From Acanthosepion pharaonis (Eukaryota > Mollusca > Cephalopoda > Sepiida > Sepiidae): DNA of 64,000 bases. The stretch spans positions 1 through 64,000 of the forward strand of contig CAHIKZ030005642.1 in the NCBI GenBank assembly GCA_903632075.3, in the 5' to 3' direction. A program made the position numbers and the translations under genes. Shown in pieces: positions 24,530 to 35,850 of this stretch. The stretch's first letter is position 1. Each line of letters opens with the position of its first letter. The notes beneath the pieces were generated by a model that was not told where the DNA came from, searched no databases, and worked only from the letters and a program-made list of their open reading frames with translations.

Positions 24530-25366
24530 TGTTTGCAGTCTGATTTGACCATAAGATAAAGACTAGAAATATATTGAAAGGTAGACACAGTTTTTGGTTT
24601 GCATGCAAGTCAAAAAATACAGACATAGGTTTGGTTTGCATGGGCACTAACAGATGTAAACAAGGTTTTGCTTTGCACAAGAGTTAGAAAGATAGACACA
24701 GATTTTCGTTTGAATGAGTGTCGACAAACATAGACAGGTTTGGATTGCATGAGAGTCAACAAAGGTTTGGCTTGGCACAAGAGTTAAAAAAGTAGTCAAA
24801 GATTTTGGTTTGCATGAGAGTCAAAAAATGTAGACATAGGTTTTGTTTGCATGTGTGTCAAAAAGGTACATATAAGTTTTGGTTTTCATGAGTCAAATGG
24901 TAGAGATAGGATTGGTTTGAATGAGTGTCAACAAACGCAGGCATAGGTTTGATTTGCATGAGAGTCAAAAAAGATTTTGCTTTGCACAAGATTTAGAAAG
25001 GTAGATACATATTTTGGTTTCTGTGTGAATCAAAAAACATAGATAATGGTTTGGTTTACATGAAGGTCTAAAGGGCAGTATAGGTTTAGCTTGCATGAGA
25101 GCCAGCAAATGTCGACATGTTTGTCTTGTATGAGGGGCAAAACAAAGATTTTTTTTGTACAAGAGTTAGAAAGGCAGACACATATTTTGGTTTGCATGTG
25201 ATTTAGAAAAAAGTTAGACATAGATTTGGTTTGCATGTGTGTCAACAAATCTAGATATAGGTTTGGTTTGCATACGTGTCAACAAACCTAGTATAGGTTT
25301 GGTTTGCATGTGTGTCAACAAACCTAGATATAGGTTTGGTTTGCATGAAAGTCACAAAGTTAGATA
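24530..25366. repeat. minisatellite, unit ~37-44 bp
   Basis: About twenty degenerate units with the core GGTTTGGTTTGCATG, then AGAGTCAACAAA or TGTGTCAACAAA and a 'ctagatata'-like spacer. The best-kept units, about 37 bp, are at 25,220-25,340. A stray unit core occurs near 22,034-22,060. The array is cut by the mariner element that follows and resumes after it. Confidence 0.85.
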
Positions 25367-25368
25367 TA

Positions 25369-25935
25369 CACCTTTGTGAAAATTAATTGAAACAACCACT
25401 TTAGTTTGCTTTCTTTCACCATGCAGTCTGTTTTAGACCCACTTTAGTGACAGTATGTAATCGATTTCTATTTTTTCCTCAGATTAGGTCATTTGCAGTG
25501 GTGTGCAGTAATATGAATCTATTTTCGGGGTGTATGATGAAATTTGTTTCACCTTGAAAAATATTGTGTCATCTGTGATTGCATCAGATTTTTTATCACA
25601 CTCAGACACTATGTCTTGACTGCCGATTAGTTGTCTTACAGTCATTGTCTGCGATGTATGTTACTGCAAGGAAGTGTACAAAAATTGTAACACTGCATGA
25701 ACACACTGGCAAGCCTTACCAGTGAGCAAATCAAAGTACTATAGACTGTCCTGAAAACTTTCCTGATTTAAATCTATTTGATAATTTGTGGTCAGTCTTC
25801 AAGGAACAGCTTCATGGAATGGACATAGGAAGTACTAACATGTGCACTGGGTCATGTTTCATTGGAAAAATACAAGAAAAAATGTAAATAATAACAGAAT
25901 TATTTGTTTTGTTTCAATTAATTTGTACAAGGGTG
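25369..25935 (+). mobile_element. short Tc1/mariner element inserted in the minisatellite
   Basis: Terminal inverted repeats start CACCTTTGTGAAAATTAATT (left) and, read inwards from the right, CACCCTTGTACAAATTAATT. They are flanked by TA on each side (25,367-25,368 and 25,936-25,937), the target preferred by Tc1/mariner. Inside, 25,750-25,830 encodes 'CPENFPDLNLFDNLWSVFKE', matching the 'SPDLNPIENLWS' block near the C-terminus of Tc1-type transposases. At 567 bp it is internally deleted and has no intact frame. Confidence 0.8.
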
Positions 25936-25937
25936 TA

Positions 25938-26060
25938 GGTTTGGTTTACATGAGAATCAAAAAAGTATACCTAAGTTTGATTTGTAGGAGTGTCCAAAAG
26001 TTAAATGTATGGTTCGTTTGTGTGAGAATCAGAAACATAGTAAACAGGTGGTCCTTTTTG
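25938..26060. repeat. continuation of the ~37-bp minisatellite
   Basis: GGTTTGGTTTACATGAGAAT and following units resume directly after the mariner element. This confirms that the element inserted into an existing array. Confidence 0.8.
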
Positions 26061-26433
26061 TGTATGTTTCTTTACCTCTCTGCACAGGTATGCAATTGGT
26101 GTATTCTTATTCCCAAACTGACAGGGTAAGATTAATATCAGAAATAGCACAGTAAGTAAATCTATCTTGAAAGTTCATAAGTTTAATTATCAAAGGACAG
26201 ACATTTCATCATCTTGCTATTGATTTTTATCACAACTATTTAAAGCAGGCAGTGTGAAGTCTAATGAGCAAATAGCATTTCACACTAATGCCCTTGGGAA
26301 AAGCACACATCCATTTCCTCTCCTTTCAGCCTAAATAGCAGAGTAGGCTGGGCTCTTGAGCCTTGAGTGGCAGCCAGTTAACTCTGAATACAAAACTGTG
26401 GAGAAGGCACAATGAGAAACTACTCAAAGTTGT

Positions 26434-26540
26434 GAATTGCTATGATTTCTCAGAAAGTCATAGCAATTCACAGATATTAAAGAATGTGTGGAGAGCCATG
26501 AATGCCTCTGTTCTGAAGGGATATGGCATTACAAAATAAA
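26434..26540 (+). other. 15-bp perfect hairpin and an RTE-like LINE 3' end
   Basis: TGTGAATTGCTATGA and its exact complement TCATAGCAATTCACA are separated by 12 bases (about 26,434-26,475). Next, 26,491-26,535 encodes 'WRAMNASVLKGYG', the last residues of the RTE-like LINE family seen at 30,560 and 34,885. Confidence 0.6.
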
Positions 26541-26937
26541 TGTGTGAAGATAGAGCAATAAAGTAGTTTCAGGTGAGAGTTCATCTCACCCACCTGCCAC
26601 TTGTCTTTTATGAATTATACTTTGGTCAAAAGGTAGAAAGTAAGAACGAATTATTCTAAAGATGTACAGCAATCTTCCTTATTTTAAGCAGAAATGAAAA
26701 ATGGCTTCTTACATAATTGAAGAACAGCACAGAACATACCATGCATGAATTAAATAAAAAATGGCTTCTTCTACGACTGAGGAATAGTACAGAATATAGC
26801 AGTCATAAATTGTGCACCAAAAATTCATCCACATAAATCAATGAGATACAAATATCTTCAGTCATATTGTTATCGCTCTCATCCAAATTTTCATGTCATA
26901 TTCTTTATTATTATAAAATGTTATGGCATTCTGGATA

Positions 26938-27252
26938 TGATGATAAACTACATCCAGCAGCAAGGCCCCTGATCAGGAGGCTTTGAGATGTGTGGAACCA
27001 CCTCTTAATTGCTGTTGTTCCCAGATCCAACTTAGCCTGTGGTGGTAGCACCTGTTAGGGTCCCAACTATGGGCAAATAGTTAACCCCCACTCCAAACTG
27101 AGGTCAAAACACTATGAAAGTATAAAAATACATTTTCATAGAAAAAAATTACCAGCAGTACATTTTAGTAAAAGAAATTGCTAATTACCCCCGAAAAATT
27201 AAATCTCAGCATTAAATGACCCATAAGGAGTTGATATGCTGCTAAACAAACA
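26938..27252 (-). mobile_element. unclassified mobile family D, copy 1
   Basis: The reverse complement matches D copies at 29,118, 31,630 and 38,036. Shared landmarks are a head 'tgtttagcagcatatcaac', a middle of short AT-rich tandem units, a GC-richer block with AGGTGCTACCACC and CAATTAAGAGGTGG, and an end GGATGTAGTTTATC. No open frame or tRNA promoter boxes recognised. Confidence 0.75.
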
Positions 27253-27548
27253 TTAGTAATAGTAATAGAAATATTTTGTTTGTATGTATCTAAGATCTGA
27301 GTTTAATATTTGTAACTGATCTTCAGCTCTTCTGGGGCTTACTGGGTTTGTTTGTATGTGAAAAACTTACACTTTTCTACCTAGGATCAGAGTGTAGTAT
27401 CTGTTTGATCCCCTGGCCAGGGATCAGTTATGCTAGGTAAGCTTGATTTATTTGGGAAGGATATTAGAATAACCTAGAACTTATACTGGGAGCAAATCAC
27501 CTGCATGAGGATAGAAAATCAATTCAGTAAATATACAAAAAATAGAAA

Positions 27549-28430
27549 GGGGTATAAGACTGGACTTATTCAACCTTTACAGTGAAGTGATCCTGAAAGA
27601 TATAGAAGTCCTCCAAGGATTCATTATTGGTAGATAAAATCTCAACAAGATATGTAGATGACACAGTGTTGAGAGCAGACATGGAAAGGAAACTACAGGA
27701 TCTCCTACAGAATGTAGTAAAGGAAGGTGAGAAGAAAGGACTAATTATCAATTGTATGTCAGAAGACAGAAGGTATGGTTGCCAGCAAAAAGGAACAACT
27801 TAAGATGAAAACTACAAACTGAAGATGCTAGAATCAAAAAAGTACAAATATTTAAATATCTAGATAGTGTTTAAACAGAGGATAGAAAATGTGATGTTGA
27901 AATCTAAAAATGTATTTGAATAGTGAAAGATGGCTTCCAAAAGCTAAGTATTAAAAAACAGGAAAATTTTGTTTGAAACAAAAAAACGTGTCAAAACTGT
28001 TATGTAATATCAGTCCTTCTCTATGGCAGTGAATGTTGGACAATCTCTTCATAAAAGAAGAAGAGACTTGAGGCAACAGAAATATAGTTTTATAGAAGGA
28101 AACTGACAATATCATGAACTGAACATGTGATCAACAAAAATGTTTTCAAAATAGAAACAAAAAGGATATTTATAATTAAAATCTGAAAGAAATAGTTGAA
28201 ATTTCTAGGGCACATAAATAAGGAAAGAGAGCTTTGATAATTTGACACTTACAGGGCATTTTGAAGGCAAGAGGAACAGAGGAAAATAGTGAATCACCTA
28301 TTTACTGATCTTGCATAAATGGTTGGCAGAAGAAGGACTTTGACAGCAAAAAGACAAGCCTTACTAAGAACTACAAAAGAGATGTTGTGGAGAGTCATAA
28401 TCATTCATGTCCTGAATGGACATGACACAT
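27549..28430 (+). pseudogene. RTE-like LINE, 3' half with reverse transcriptase remnant
   Basis: Begins at the 'LFNLYSEVIL' region and contains the catalytic motif as 'RYVDDTVL' near 27,648-27,671. The rest of the family C-terminus follows, ending with 'gtggagagtcataatc' and 'ggacatgacacatag'. Many stops and frameshifts make it inactive. The same family occurs at 29,838, 34,030, 37,620, 43,622 and inverted at 18,430 and 52,900. The insertion lies just downstream of D copy 1. Confidence 0.75.
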
Positions 28431-28867
28431 AGAAGAATCTTTAATCTTTTAATCTCTATTTTAAATAAACATAATGTTACATAATCATAAAGGTGTACGA
28501 GTTATAATACTCCAATTCCCCACTTCTTGGCGTTTTTAATTAAGCGTAACGCTAGAAATAGAATCAAAGTTAGATGACATTCTTCTACTAAAGTGATACA
28601 ACTAATATAGTTTAATTTTTCAAATACCATGTCTGTATTGGATGCAATTTATTTCACATTTAATTTTGAGGAACCTTTAAATTTTACTAACTGAAATTAT
28701 TTTTAAATTTCAAGACAATAATGTTCAACTGTACTTATAAACAGGTTCATATCAGCAACCTTTTGTATTTACTGAGTAAAGTAAGTAAATATGTAAATTA
28801 TTTACCCACTTACACACTGACCTTTCAAATAGTGCTTGCACAGATAACATTCTAATGCCTAAAACAT

Positions 28868-28912
28868 TTGGTTTGTTTTATGGCCAGGTTATTTAATGTC
28901 AAATTTTGTCAT
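28868..28912 (+). mobile_element. family D head fragment
   Basis: GGTTTGTTTTATGGC followed by TTATTTAATGTCAAATTTTG matches the first ~45 bp of the D family only. Confidence 0.5.
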
Positions 28913-28919
28913 CTTGTTA

Positions 28920-29012
28920 TTTACATAATTTAAATTTTGATTAATGTCCTCATCTTTGTTGTTATTATCACAAGATTTTGGCTGTTGTGCTCTACAGCCA
29001 TCTTCAGGTGTC
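28920..29012 (-). ncRNA. degenerate hammerhead-like motif and Penelope-type tail
   Basis: The reverse complement reads CTGAAGA, T, stem GGCTG/CAGCC, then AAAATC in place of GAAAC. A tail with GATGAGGACATTAATC is alignable to 10,715-10,745 and 58,185-58,225. Compared with 10,681-10,696, one C-G pair of the stem is replaced by T-A, so pairing is kept. The core has decayed. Confidence 0.45.
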
Positions 29013-29117
29013 TATCAATTCAGGTAATACAAATCCTTTTGGTTGTATTGATATATAAACCATTCAGGTAATTTGAGATTTAAGCTATTTTGGGTGTATA
29101 TTAAAATTTAAGCTATT

Positions 29118-29535
29118 TTGTTTGTTTTGTTTTATGGCATATCAACCTCAATGGGTTATTTAATGCCAACAAGATTTTTATTGCTGGCAATATTTTTGTT
29201 TTTCAAAAATATATTGCTGGTAATTTTTTTTTAAATGTATTGCTGTAATATTTTTTTTTTCAAAAATGTGCTTCTGGTAATAATTTTTTACCCCAAAACC
29301 TATGTCTGGTAATAATTTTTTTCAAAAATGTATTATTGGTATTAAAACCTATTTTTACACTTTCATAGTGTTTTGACCCCAATTTGGGGGTTAACTATTT
29401 GCCCATAGCTGGGACCCTAACAGGTGCTACCACCACAGGTCAGGTTGGACCTAAGAACACCAGCAATTAAGAGGTGGCTTCATGCTCCTCAAAATCTCCT
29501 GACCAGAGGCCTTGTTGTTGGATGCAGTTGTTTTA
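29118..29535 (+). mobile_element. family D, copy 3
   Basis: The head 'gttttatggcatatcaacc' is followed by about four internal units of an AT-rich 30-33 bp repeat ending in 'ctggtaataattttttt'. Then comes the conserved block with 'gggaccctaacaggtgctaccaccac'. It lies inside the 28-bp minisatellite, with 'gctattttg' on both sides. Confidence 0.75.
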
Positions 29536-29837
29536 CCCAGAATGAGGCTATTTTGTGTGCATGTAGTTACTTAAGCAAATTTGAGTGCATCTTAATATTT
29601 AAGCTATTTTAGGTTATTTGGGAAGAATGTTCAGATTTAAAATATTTTGGGTGCATATTGTAATTTAAATTTTTTATGTACATGTTGATATGTAAGGTAT
29701 TTTGGTTGCATATTCAAATTAAAAGCTATTTTGTGTACATCTTGAAATTTAAGCAAGTTTTAATGCATTATTGGAGTTTAATCTATTTTGAGTGCATGTT
29801 GAAATTTCAGCTATTTTAGGCACATATTTCTACCTAT

Positions 29838-30602
29838 ACAGCAAGACAATTCTGAGGGAATTAGAAGTCCTACCAGGATTCATTATTGGCAGCTACAGTC
29901 TTAACAACATAAAATATGCAGATGACACAGAAAGAAAACTACAAAAACTCCTACAGAAGGTATTGAAGGAAAGCAAGAAGGAAGGACTAACCACTAATTG
30001 CAAGAAGACGGAATGCATATTTGTCAATAAAAGGATGAGACCAACATTTAAATTACAAATGGGAGATACCAAAATCAAACAAATAAAAAAATTTAAATAT
30101 CTGGTAAGGATAGCCAAAGATGCTTTCCAATAGCTAAGCAGAGTACTAAGAAACAGGAAAACTTTGTTAGAAACAAGGAAAAGAGTACTAACCTGTTATG
30201 TGATATCTGTCATCCTATATAGCAATGAACAGTCTTCTCAAAGATGAAGAAGTAATGCGGTTCTACAGAAGGATGCTGAGTATACCATTGACCAAATATG
30301 TGAGCAATGACAAAGTTCTAGAGAAAATAGAAACAAAAAGGAAACATTCTTAAAATCAGGAAGAGAGAGATGAAATTTCTAGGGCACATAATGAGGAAAG
30401 TGGGGTTGGAAAATCTGATACTCACAGGACAGATTGAGGGCAAGAGTGATAGAGGAAAATCATGCCTAACATGTATAGTAATCTTGACTAAATGGCTAGT
30501 AGAACAAGGTTTGAGAAAAATAAGAAATAACAAAAAGACAAAATTCATGGAATTGTGGAGAGCCATGATTGCCTCTGACTTGAGGGGACATAGCATATAA
30601 CG
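29838..30602 (+). pseudogene. RTE-like LINE inserted in the minisatellite
   Basis: The reverse transcriptase remnant reads 'ILRELEVLPGFIIGSY' and the catalytic 'YADDT' (29,914-29,928). 'GLTTNCKKTECIF' and 'KIKQIKKFKYL' follow. The C-terminus from 30,370 reads 'MKFLGHIMRKVGLENLILTG' and ends '...LWRAMIASDLRGHSI' at 30,600. Minisatellite sequence lies on both sides. Several frame breaks. Confidence 0.8.
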
Positions 30603-31629
30603 AAGAAGAGAATTGACATTTAAATTATTTTAGGTGTATATTGAAAATTAACTTGATTTCGGATATATACTGGGATTTAACCTATTTTGGATGCATGTCA
30701 ATATTTAAGTTATTTTGGCATTTATGTTGATATTTAATTAACTTGATATTAATTAATTATAGTGAAATTTAACATTTGGGTGCAAGTTGAAATTTAATCT
30801 GTTTGGAGTGCATATTGAAATTTAATTTATTTTGCGTGCATGTTGAAATTTATTCTGAGTGCACGTTGAAATTTAATCAATTTTGCATGCATGTTGAAAT
30901 TTAATCTATTTTGCGTGCATGTGGAAATTTAATCTATTTTGAATGCATGTTGAAATTTAATCTATTTTGAATGCATGTTGAAATTTAATCTATTTTGAGT
31001 GCATATTGAAATTTAATTTATTTGGAGTGCATATTGAAATTTAATTTATTTGGAGTGCATATTGAAATTTAATCTATTTGGAGTGCATATTGAAATTTAA
31101 TTTATTTGGAGTGCATATTGAAATTTAATCTATTTGGAGTGCATATTGAAATTTAATTTATTTGGAGTGCATATTGAAATTTAATCTATTTGGAGTGCAT
31201 ATTGAAATTTAATCTATTTGGAGTGCATATTGAAATTTAATCTATTTGGAGTGCATATTGAAATTTAATCTATTTGGAGTGCATATTGAAATTTATTTTG
31301 AGTGCATATTGAAATTTAATCTATTTAGAGTGCATATTGAAATTTAATTTATTTTGAGTCCATATTGAAATTTAATCTATTTGGAGTGCATATTGAAATG
31401 TATTCTGAGTCCATGTTGAAATTTATTCTATTTTGAGTGCATGTTGAAATTTAATCTATTCTGGGTGCATATTCGAATTTAAGTTACTTTGGGTTCATAT
31501 TGATATTTATGCTATTTTGTGGGCATCTTGATATTTAATTTATTTTGTATGCATGTAGATATTTAAGTTATTTCAGGAGCACATTGATATTTAAAAAATT
31601 TTGACTACATATTGAAATTTAAGCTATTT

Positions 31630-32103
31630 GGTTGGTTGGGTTTTATGGCATATCAACCACTGTAGGTCATTTAATGCCAAATTTTGTTAGATATATACAT
31701 ACATGTATATATTAAATATATAGTACTAGTAAACGTATAGCTGGCAACATTATTTTTTTTTCAAAAACGTATAGCTGGCAACATTATTTTTTTTCAAAAA
31801 CATACAGCTAGCAACATTATTGTTTTAAAAAACCTATAGCTGGCAACATTATTTTTGGACGTAGTTTATCGCCATACCCAGGACACGGATGTAGTTTATC
31901 GTCATACCCAGGATGTGGATATATGATGGGAAAAACTGGGAGTTCACTATTTGCCTATATCTGGGACCCTAACAGGTGCTACCACCCAGGGTCAGGGTGG
32001 ACCTGGGAACACCAGCAATTAAGAGGTGGTTCCGCGCTTCCTCAAAAACTCCTGATCAGAGGCCTTGCTGTTGGATGTAGTTTATCGTCTTACCCAGGAC
32101 ATT
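31630..32103 (+). mobile_element. family D, copy 4, with duplicated 3' end
   Basis: Carries four internal units of CAAAAACGTATAGCTGGCAA-type repeat (31,735-31,855). The terminal GTAGTTTATCGTC...ACCCAGGA segment occurs twice before the GC-richer block and once at the true end. Minisatellite sequence (AAGCTATTTGG and AAACTATTTGG) borders both sides. Confidence 0.75.
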
Positions 32104-32689
32104 AAACTATTTGGTTGAATATTCATATTGATACTATTTTGGGTGCACGCTTAAATTTAAGCTATTATGGACACATTGAAATTTGAATTATTTTGGGCAC
32201 ATGTTAATATTTAACCAATTTTAGGTGCATGTAGATATTTTTGCTATTTTGAGAGTATATTGAAATTTAATCTATTTTGGGTACATGTTATTTAAGCTAT
32301 TTTGGTTGCCTGTTAATATTTAATCTAAAGTGTGTACTGATATATAAACCATTTGTGTGATACAGTTATGGTGTCATAGAGATCACAAATTTATTTCTTT
32401 TTTTAAATTTACAATGAGATTTTTTATTACTTTTTAAACAGAAAATTGTTGAATTTTTTCTTTTGTATGCAATATATTTTAAATGTCATAATCCATCAAG
32501 CATATGCACAACTGATGTAACTTGATGTCCTTGTCATTTTTATTAACATGACTCATCTTCTGTCTTTTCATTACTCCCAATTTTTCTTCCTTTACAGTCA
32601 TCATAAATATCGTTTCTTGCCTAATTTTTCAGATGATGTGTCACTGTCATCATGCAAAGCTCCAGCTAGATAAAAATAGTATTACTGGG

Positions 32690-33130
32690 TGTTGTGAGTT
32701 CAATCTCAGATATAGTACAGTAGTACATTGGCTGGGTAAAGGAGCAGAATGATGCCATGCTATTTGGTGAGAATTCTGCAATAAATTTGTTCTATGGCCT
32801 GGACTGATTAGTCCCATGCCTAACTTCTGTATTCTGATGAATTATTCGTTTTCTGACAGACCTTCCCTTGACAGAGTTACCACACTGACAAATTATATCT
32901 ATCCAGGATTTAAAAGTTTTCCTTCTCCTAAATTGGTTGCCAAACAAGACTGAAGAGTTCAGTCTGTCCTACTATTTAACCCATAGCTTATAGAAGAGAT
33001 GGATTCATACTTTTCCTAAGGGTATTTGCAAGAAAGTGAATGTAAGAAACTTGACTGGAATTCAATCTTGGCTTACCAATTCCTTGTTTTTGAACTGCTA
33101 ACCACCAACATATCTAGAGTGATGTCATAA
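32690..33130 (-). mobile_element. tRNA-derived SINE, family 3, copy 1
   Basis: The segment GTTTTCCTTCTCCTAAATTG through 'tactatttaacccatagct' (32,917-32,990) matches 54,510-54,585. The reverse complement of the far end gives 'tggtggttagcagttc' and 'agattgaattcca', which look like A and B boxes. The left boundary is uncertain. A separate tRNA-like box (GAGTTCAATCTCAG) occurs near 32,697. Confidence 0.5.
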
Positions 33131-33559
33131 AGAAACATTAAGAGTTATGAGTTTCCAAAAACCCATTGAAACAATGTACATATTAAAACAAGAAGAAAAA
33201 ATAACAACAAAATGAAGCCTAACAAAAAATAATATTACTGTAAACTGGTAATATCAAAATACCATAGGATTAACAAAAAAGACAGCCAGACTGGTTTATC
33301 AGTTTTCTCTCATCAGAGCTAAACTGAGGACAAAAATGTGATTGATGACTGAAAATGAACATCCAAGAAAAAAATGTTATAAAAACAATTATAACACTTA
33401 CAGGCTAATTACATTTAAGCCAACCAACTACTCCCTCTGCTTACAGAGATGACTGGTAGGACTTAATATGAACAGATTATAACACCTTCAAATGATATTC
33501 AAAATTAGCCTTTCTCAGTTAATGTTCAGCTATCACTGAATTAGTTGTATTCATGCACC

Positions 33560-33900
33560 TATGCAAATTGTCTACCTTACCATTGGGAATATTGCATACT
33601 GATTGATCCTTGCTTCCAACCTTTGACCCATTCTACATAAATAAACAGCATCACAAAGGTATCTGAATTGGTAAATTGCCAAACTGATATGATGGGGAGG
33701 TAGAACATCCTTCTGGATAAATTTCAACATTGGTTGGAAATTAAAGATAATACATGGATTGGCAGACAAACAGTTTTTCACACATACATAAATCTGCCAA
33801 GAAAAATTTGTAATCACATCACCAATCCTCAGTAAATGCAAAAAGATGGGATACATTGGAAGGTCAGTTGTGCACATTTTTCATCCTTGATTTGACTCTG
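33560..33900 (-). pseudogene. Penelope-like element, GIY-YIG endonuclease remnant
   Basis: The - strand encodes 'KFIQKDVLPPHHISLAIYQF' followed by 'CDAVYLCRMGQRLEARI'. This corresponds to the GIY-YIG endonuclease start of Penelope-like proteins, typically 'VYQF.C.CD..YVGRT.QRLE.RI.QH'. The glycine of the YIG motif is replaced by Cys here. Both ends are truncated. Confidence 0.6.
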
Positions 33901-34029
33901 ATAAGAGAGGACCATTAAACTGGTTTAGATGAGTTTTTTGTTAATTGTGTCGTATTTCAAATATTACCACTTTATAGTAATGTTATTTTTTGTCACCTTT
34001 CTTTGCATTATTAATTTTCTTGTTTTAAC

Positions 34030-34923
34030 ATAAGGCAAGGATGTGTCTTCTCACTGGACTTATTCAACCTATACAGTGAATCAATTCTGAGAGAATTGGA
34101 AGTCCTACCAGGATTCGTCATTGGCGGTCACAATCTTAACAAAATAAGATACACAGATGACACAGTACTGATAGAAAACACAGAAAAGAAATTACAAAAA
34201 ACCTTCTACAGAAGGTAGCAAAGGAGAGCAAGAAGAAAGGACTAAGCATAAACTACAAGAAGACAGAATGCATAGTCATCAGTAAAAAGATGAGACTTGA
34301 AATATGATTTTCAGATCAGGGACACTAAAATCAAGCAGGTGCAGAAATTTAAATATCTGGGAAGTGTTTTGACAGAGGACGGCAAGTGCAACACTGAGAT
34401 CCGAAGACATATTGTGATGGCCAAAGACACATTCCAAAAGCTAGGCAGAGTATTACAAGACAGGAGGATTTTGTTGGCAACAAAAAAAGAGTAATGAACC
34501 TTTATGCCAGTGAATGTTGGACAATCTCCTCAAAGATGACGAAGTGACTTAAGGAAACGGAGGTATAGTTCTACAGAAGGATGCTAAGGATATCTTGGAC
34601 CAAGTATATGAGCAATGATAAGGTTTTGGAGAGGATGCAAACAAGGAGGAAGCTTATTCTTAACATCAGGAAGAGGCAGCTGCAATTTCTGGGACATGTA
34701 ATGAGAAAAGAGAGCTTGGAGAATCTGATACTCACAGGTTGAATAGAGGGGAAGAGAGACAAGGGAAATCAATGCATGACATACCTAGCAGGCTTAAGAA
34801 AGTGGATGACAGAACATGGTCTGGGGTAAGTAGCAGGGGGACAAAACTTATAGAGAGCTACAAGGTATAGGAGGAAGTGGAGAGCCATGATCGCCTACGT
34901 CCTGAAGGGACATGGCACATAAA
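34030..34923 (+). pseudogene. RTE-like LINE, reverse transcriptase to 3' end
   Basis: Starts at 'RQGCVFSLDLFNLYSES'. The catalytic box is changed to 'YTDDT' (34,150-34,164). The next segment, 34,297-34,494, is open and reads 'KIKQVQKFKYLGSVLTEDGK' and 'EIRRHIVMAKDTFQKLGR'. The C-terminus ends near 34,885-34,920 with 'KWRAMIAYVLKGHGT'. This is the best preserved copy of its family here but has several frameshifts. Confidence 0.8.
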
Positions 34924-35110
34924 GGTCGAATAGAGGGAAATAGAGACAAGGGAAAGCAGCACATGACATATCTAGCAGGCTTAAGCAAGTGGATGACAGA
35001 ATAGAACCCAGGGGAAGTAGCAAAGGGACAAAACTTATTGAGGGCTACAAGGGATAGGAGGAAGTGGAGAGCCATGATCACCTGCGTCCTGAACAGACAT
35101 GGCACATAAA
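34924..35110 (+). repeat. tandem duplication of the LINE 3' terminal ~187 bp
   Basis: 34,924-35,110 repeats 34,737-34,923, with scattered substitutions, including the terminal 'gacatggcacataaa'. Confidence 0.85.
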
Positions 35111-35249
35111 AAGAAAGGATTTCCATTGCTTTAATAATATGCATGTTCCATGTCTATTAAAATGGTTAATAATTATACAACAATCTGTTAATTTATATAT
35201 CTGTTAATGTTTAATAATATGCATGTTCCATTCTTACTTTCAACATTCA

Positions 35250-35505
35250 AGCCAGTCGTTTCAAAACCAAATAAATGACCCACAAGTAAATAGAAAGAAT
35301 TTCAAGAGTAGCACAAACAATGGCAGATGTTACAAAACCAAGAACCATTATGAAAGACAAGAACATCTGCTTGAATTCAAAAAGTAGACTGTTGTGTGCA
35401 TTGGCCTTCTCAATCTTTCTGTAAATTTGTGACATCACTGGCAGAATTGCAGTAAATAATCCAAGAATTGGAAATGAGATGCTAATAAGATGCTAGAGAA
35501 CACTT
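35250..35505 (-). CDS. possible membrane-protein exon (two hydrophobic segments)
   Basis: On the - strand an open segment of about 80 codons follows a splice-acceptor-like TTCTCTAG. It reads 'LISISFPILGLFTAILPVM', a short polar stretch 'SQIYRKIEKANAHN', then a second hydrophobic segment 'FIMVLGFVTSAIVCATLEIL', and ends at TGA. The spacing resembles TM5, an intracellular loop and TM6 of a GPCR, but the CWxP motif of TM6 is absent. It may be a decayed exon or chance. I cannot name a family. Confidence 0.2.
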
Positions 35506-35529
35506 GTAAGTATCCCTTACATATAGGCT

Positions 35530-35850
35530 ATATCACAAATGCTACAGTACAAGATGCCATCAAAGAAGGAACAAACCTGTTGGAATATCTCAAAAGCGCT
35601 GTCAAAAAGAAAATTGAAATGGTATGGTCACATCATAAGGACCAACAACCTTTCTGCTGTCATGCTACAAGGTACTATTTTAGACAGGCAGAGGAAAAAA
35701 TGGGCTGAGCATGTCACTGAGTGGACTGGAAACTCATTTGCAGAATCTCAAATATTGGCACACAACTGAGATATATGGACGGAGCTGCTCAGTGACACAA
35801 CGACCAAAACCCTGTCATGTGATTGATGATATGTTCCACCCACAAAAACA
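35530..35850 (+). pseudogene. LINE C-terminal fragment, a second RTE-like family
   Basis: Reads 'KRKLKWYGHIIRTNNLSAVM', 'LQGTILDRQRKKWAEHVTEW' and 'TGNSFAESQ', in one frame from 35,539. This corresponds to the 'KLKWYGHVTRS...TILQGTVQG...RWEDNI.EWTG' C-terminus common in RTE-type LINE proteins. It is a distinct family from the copy at 34,030. Truncated. Confidence 0.7.

Larger units (their letters stand above)
29060..32360. repeat. 28-bp minisatellite spread over 3.3 kb
   Basis: The unit is GAAATTTAATCTATTT plus GGAGTGCATATT (28 bp). The core at about 30,780-31,470 is nearly homogeneous, with alternating 'aatcta' and 'aattta' versions. Flanks at 29,060-29,117, 29,541-29,835, 30,605-30,780 and 31,470-32,360 are progressively degenerate. 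Two D elements and one LINE split the array. Confidence 0.9.

Noticed and set aside
24530..26060. CRISPR-like repeat array
   Set aside because: Units are contiguous and degenerate without unique spacers, and the context is eukaryotic. It is a minisatellite.
28920..29012. Active hammerhead in the 28.9-kb copy
   Set aside because: The GAAAC core is changed to AAAAT. Only the stem and CTGAAGA survive.
30780..31470. CRISPR-like 28-bp repeats
   Set aside because: Repeats abut directly with no spacers, and no cas genes are present.
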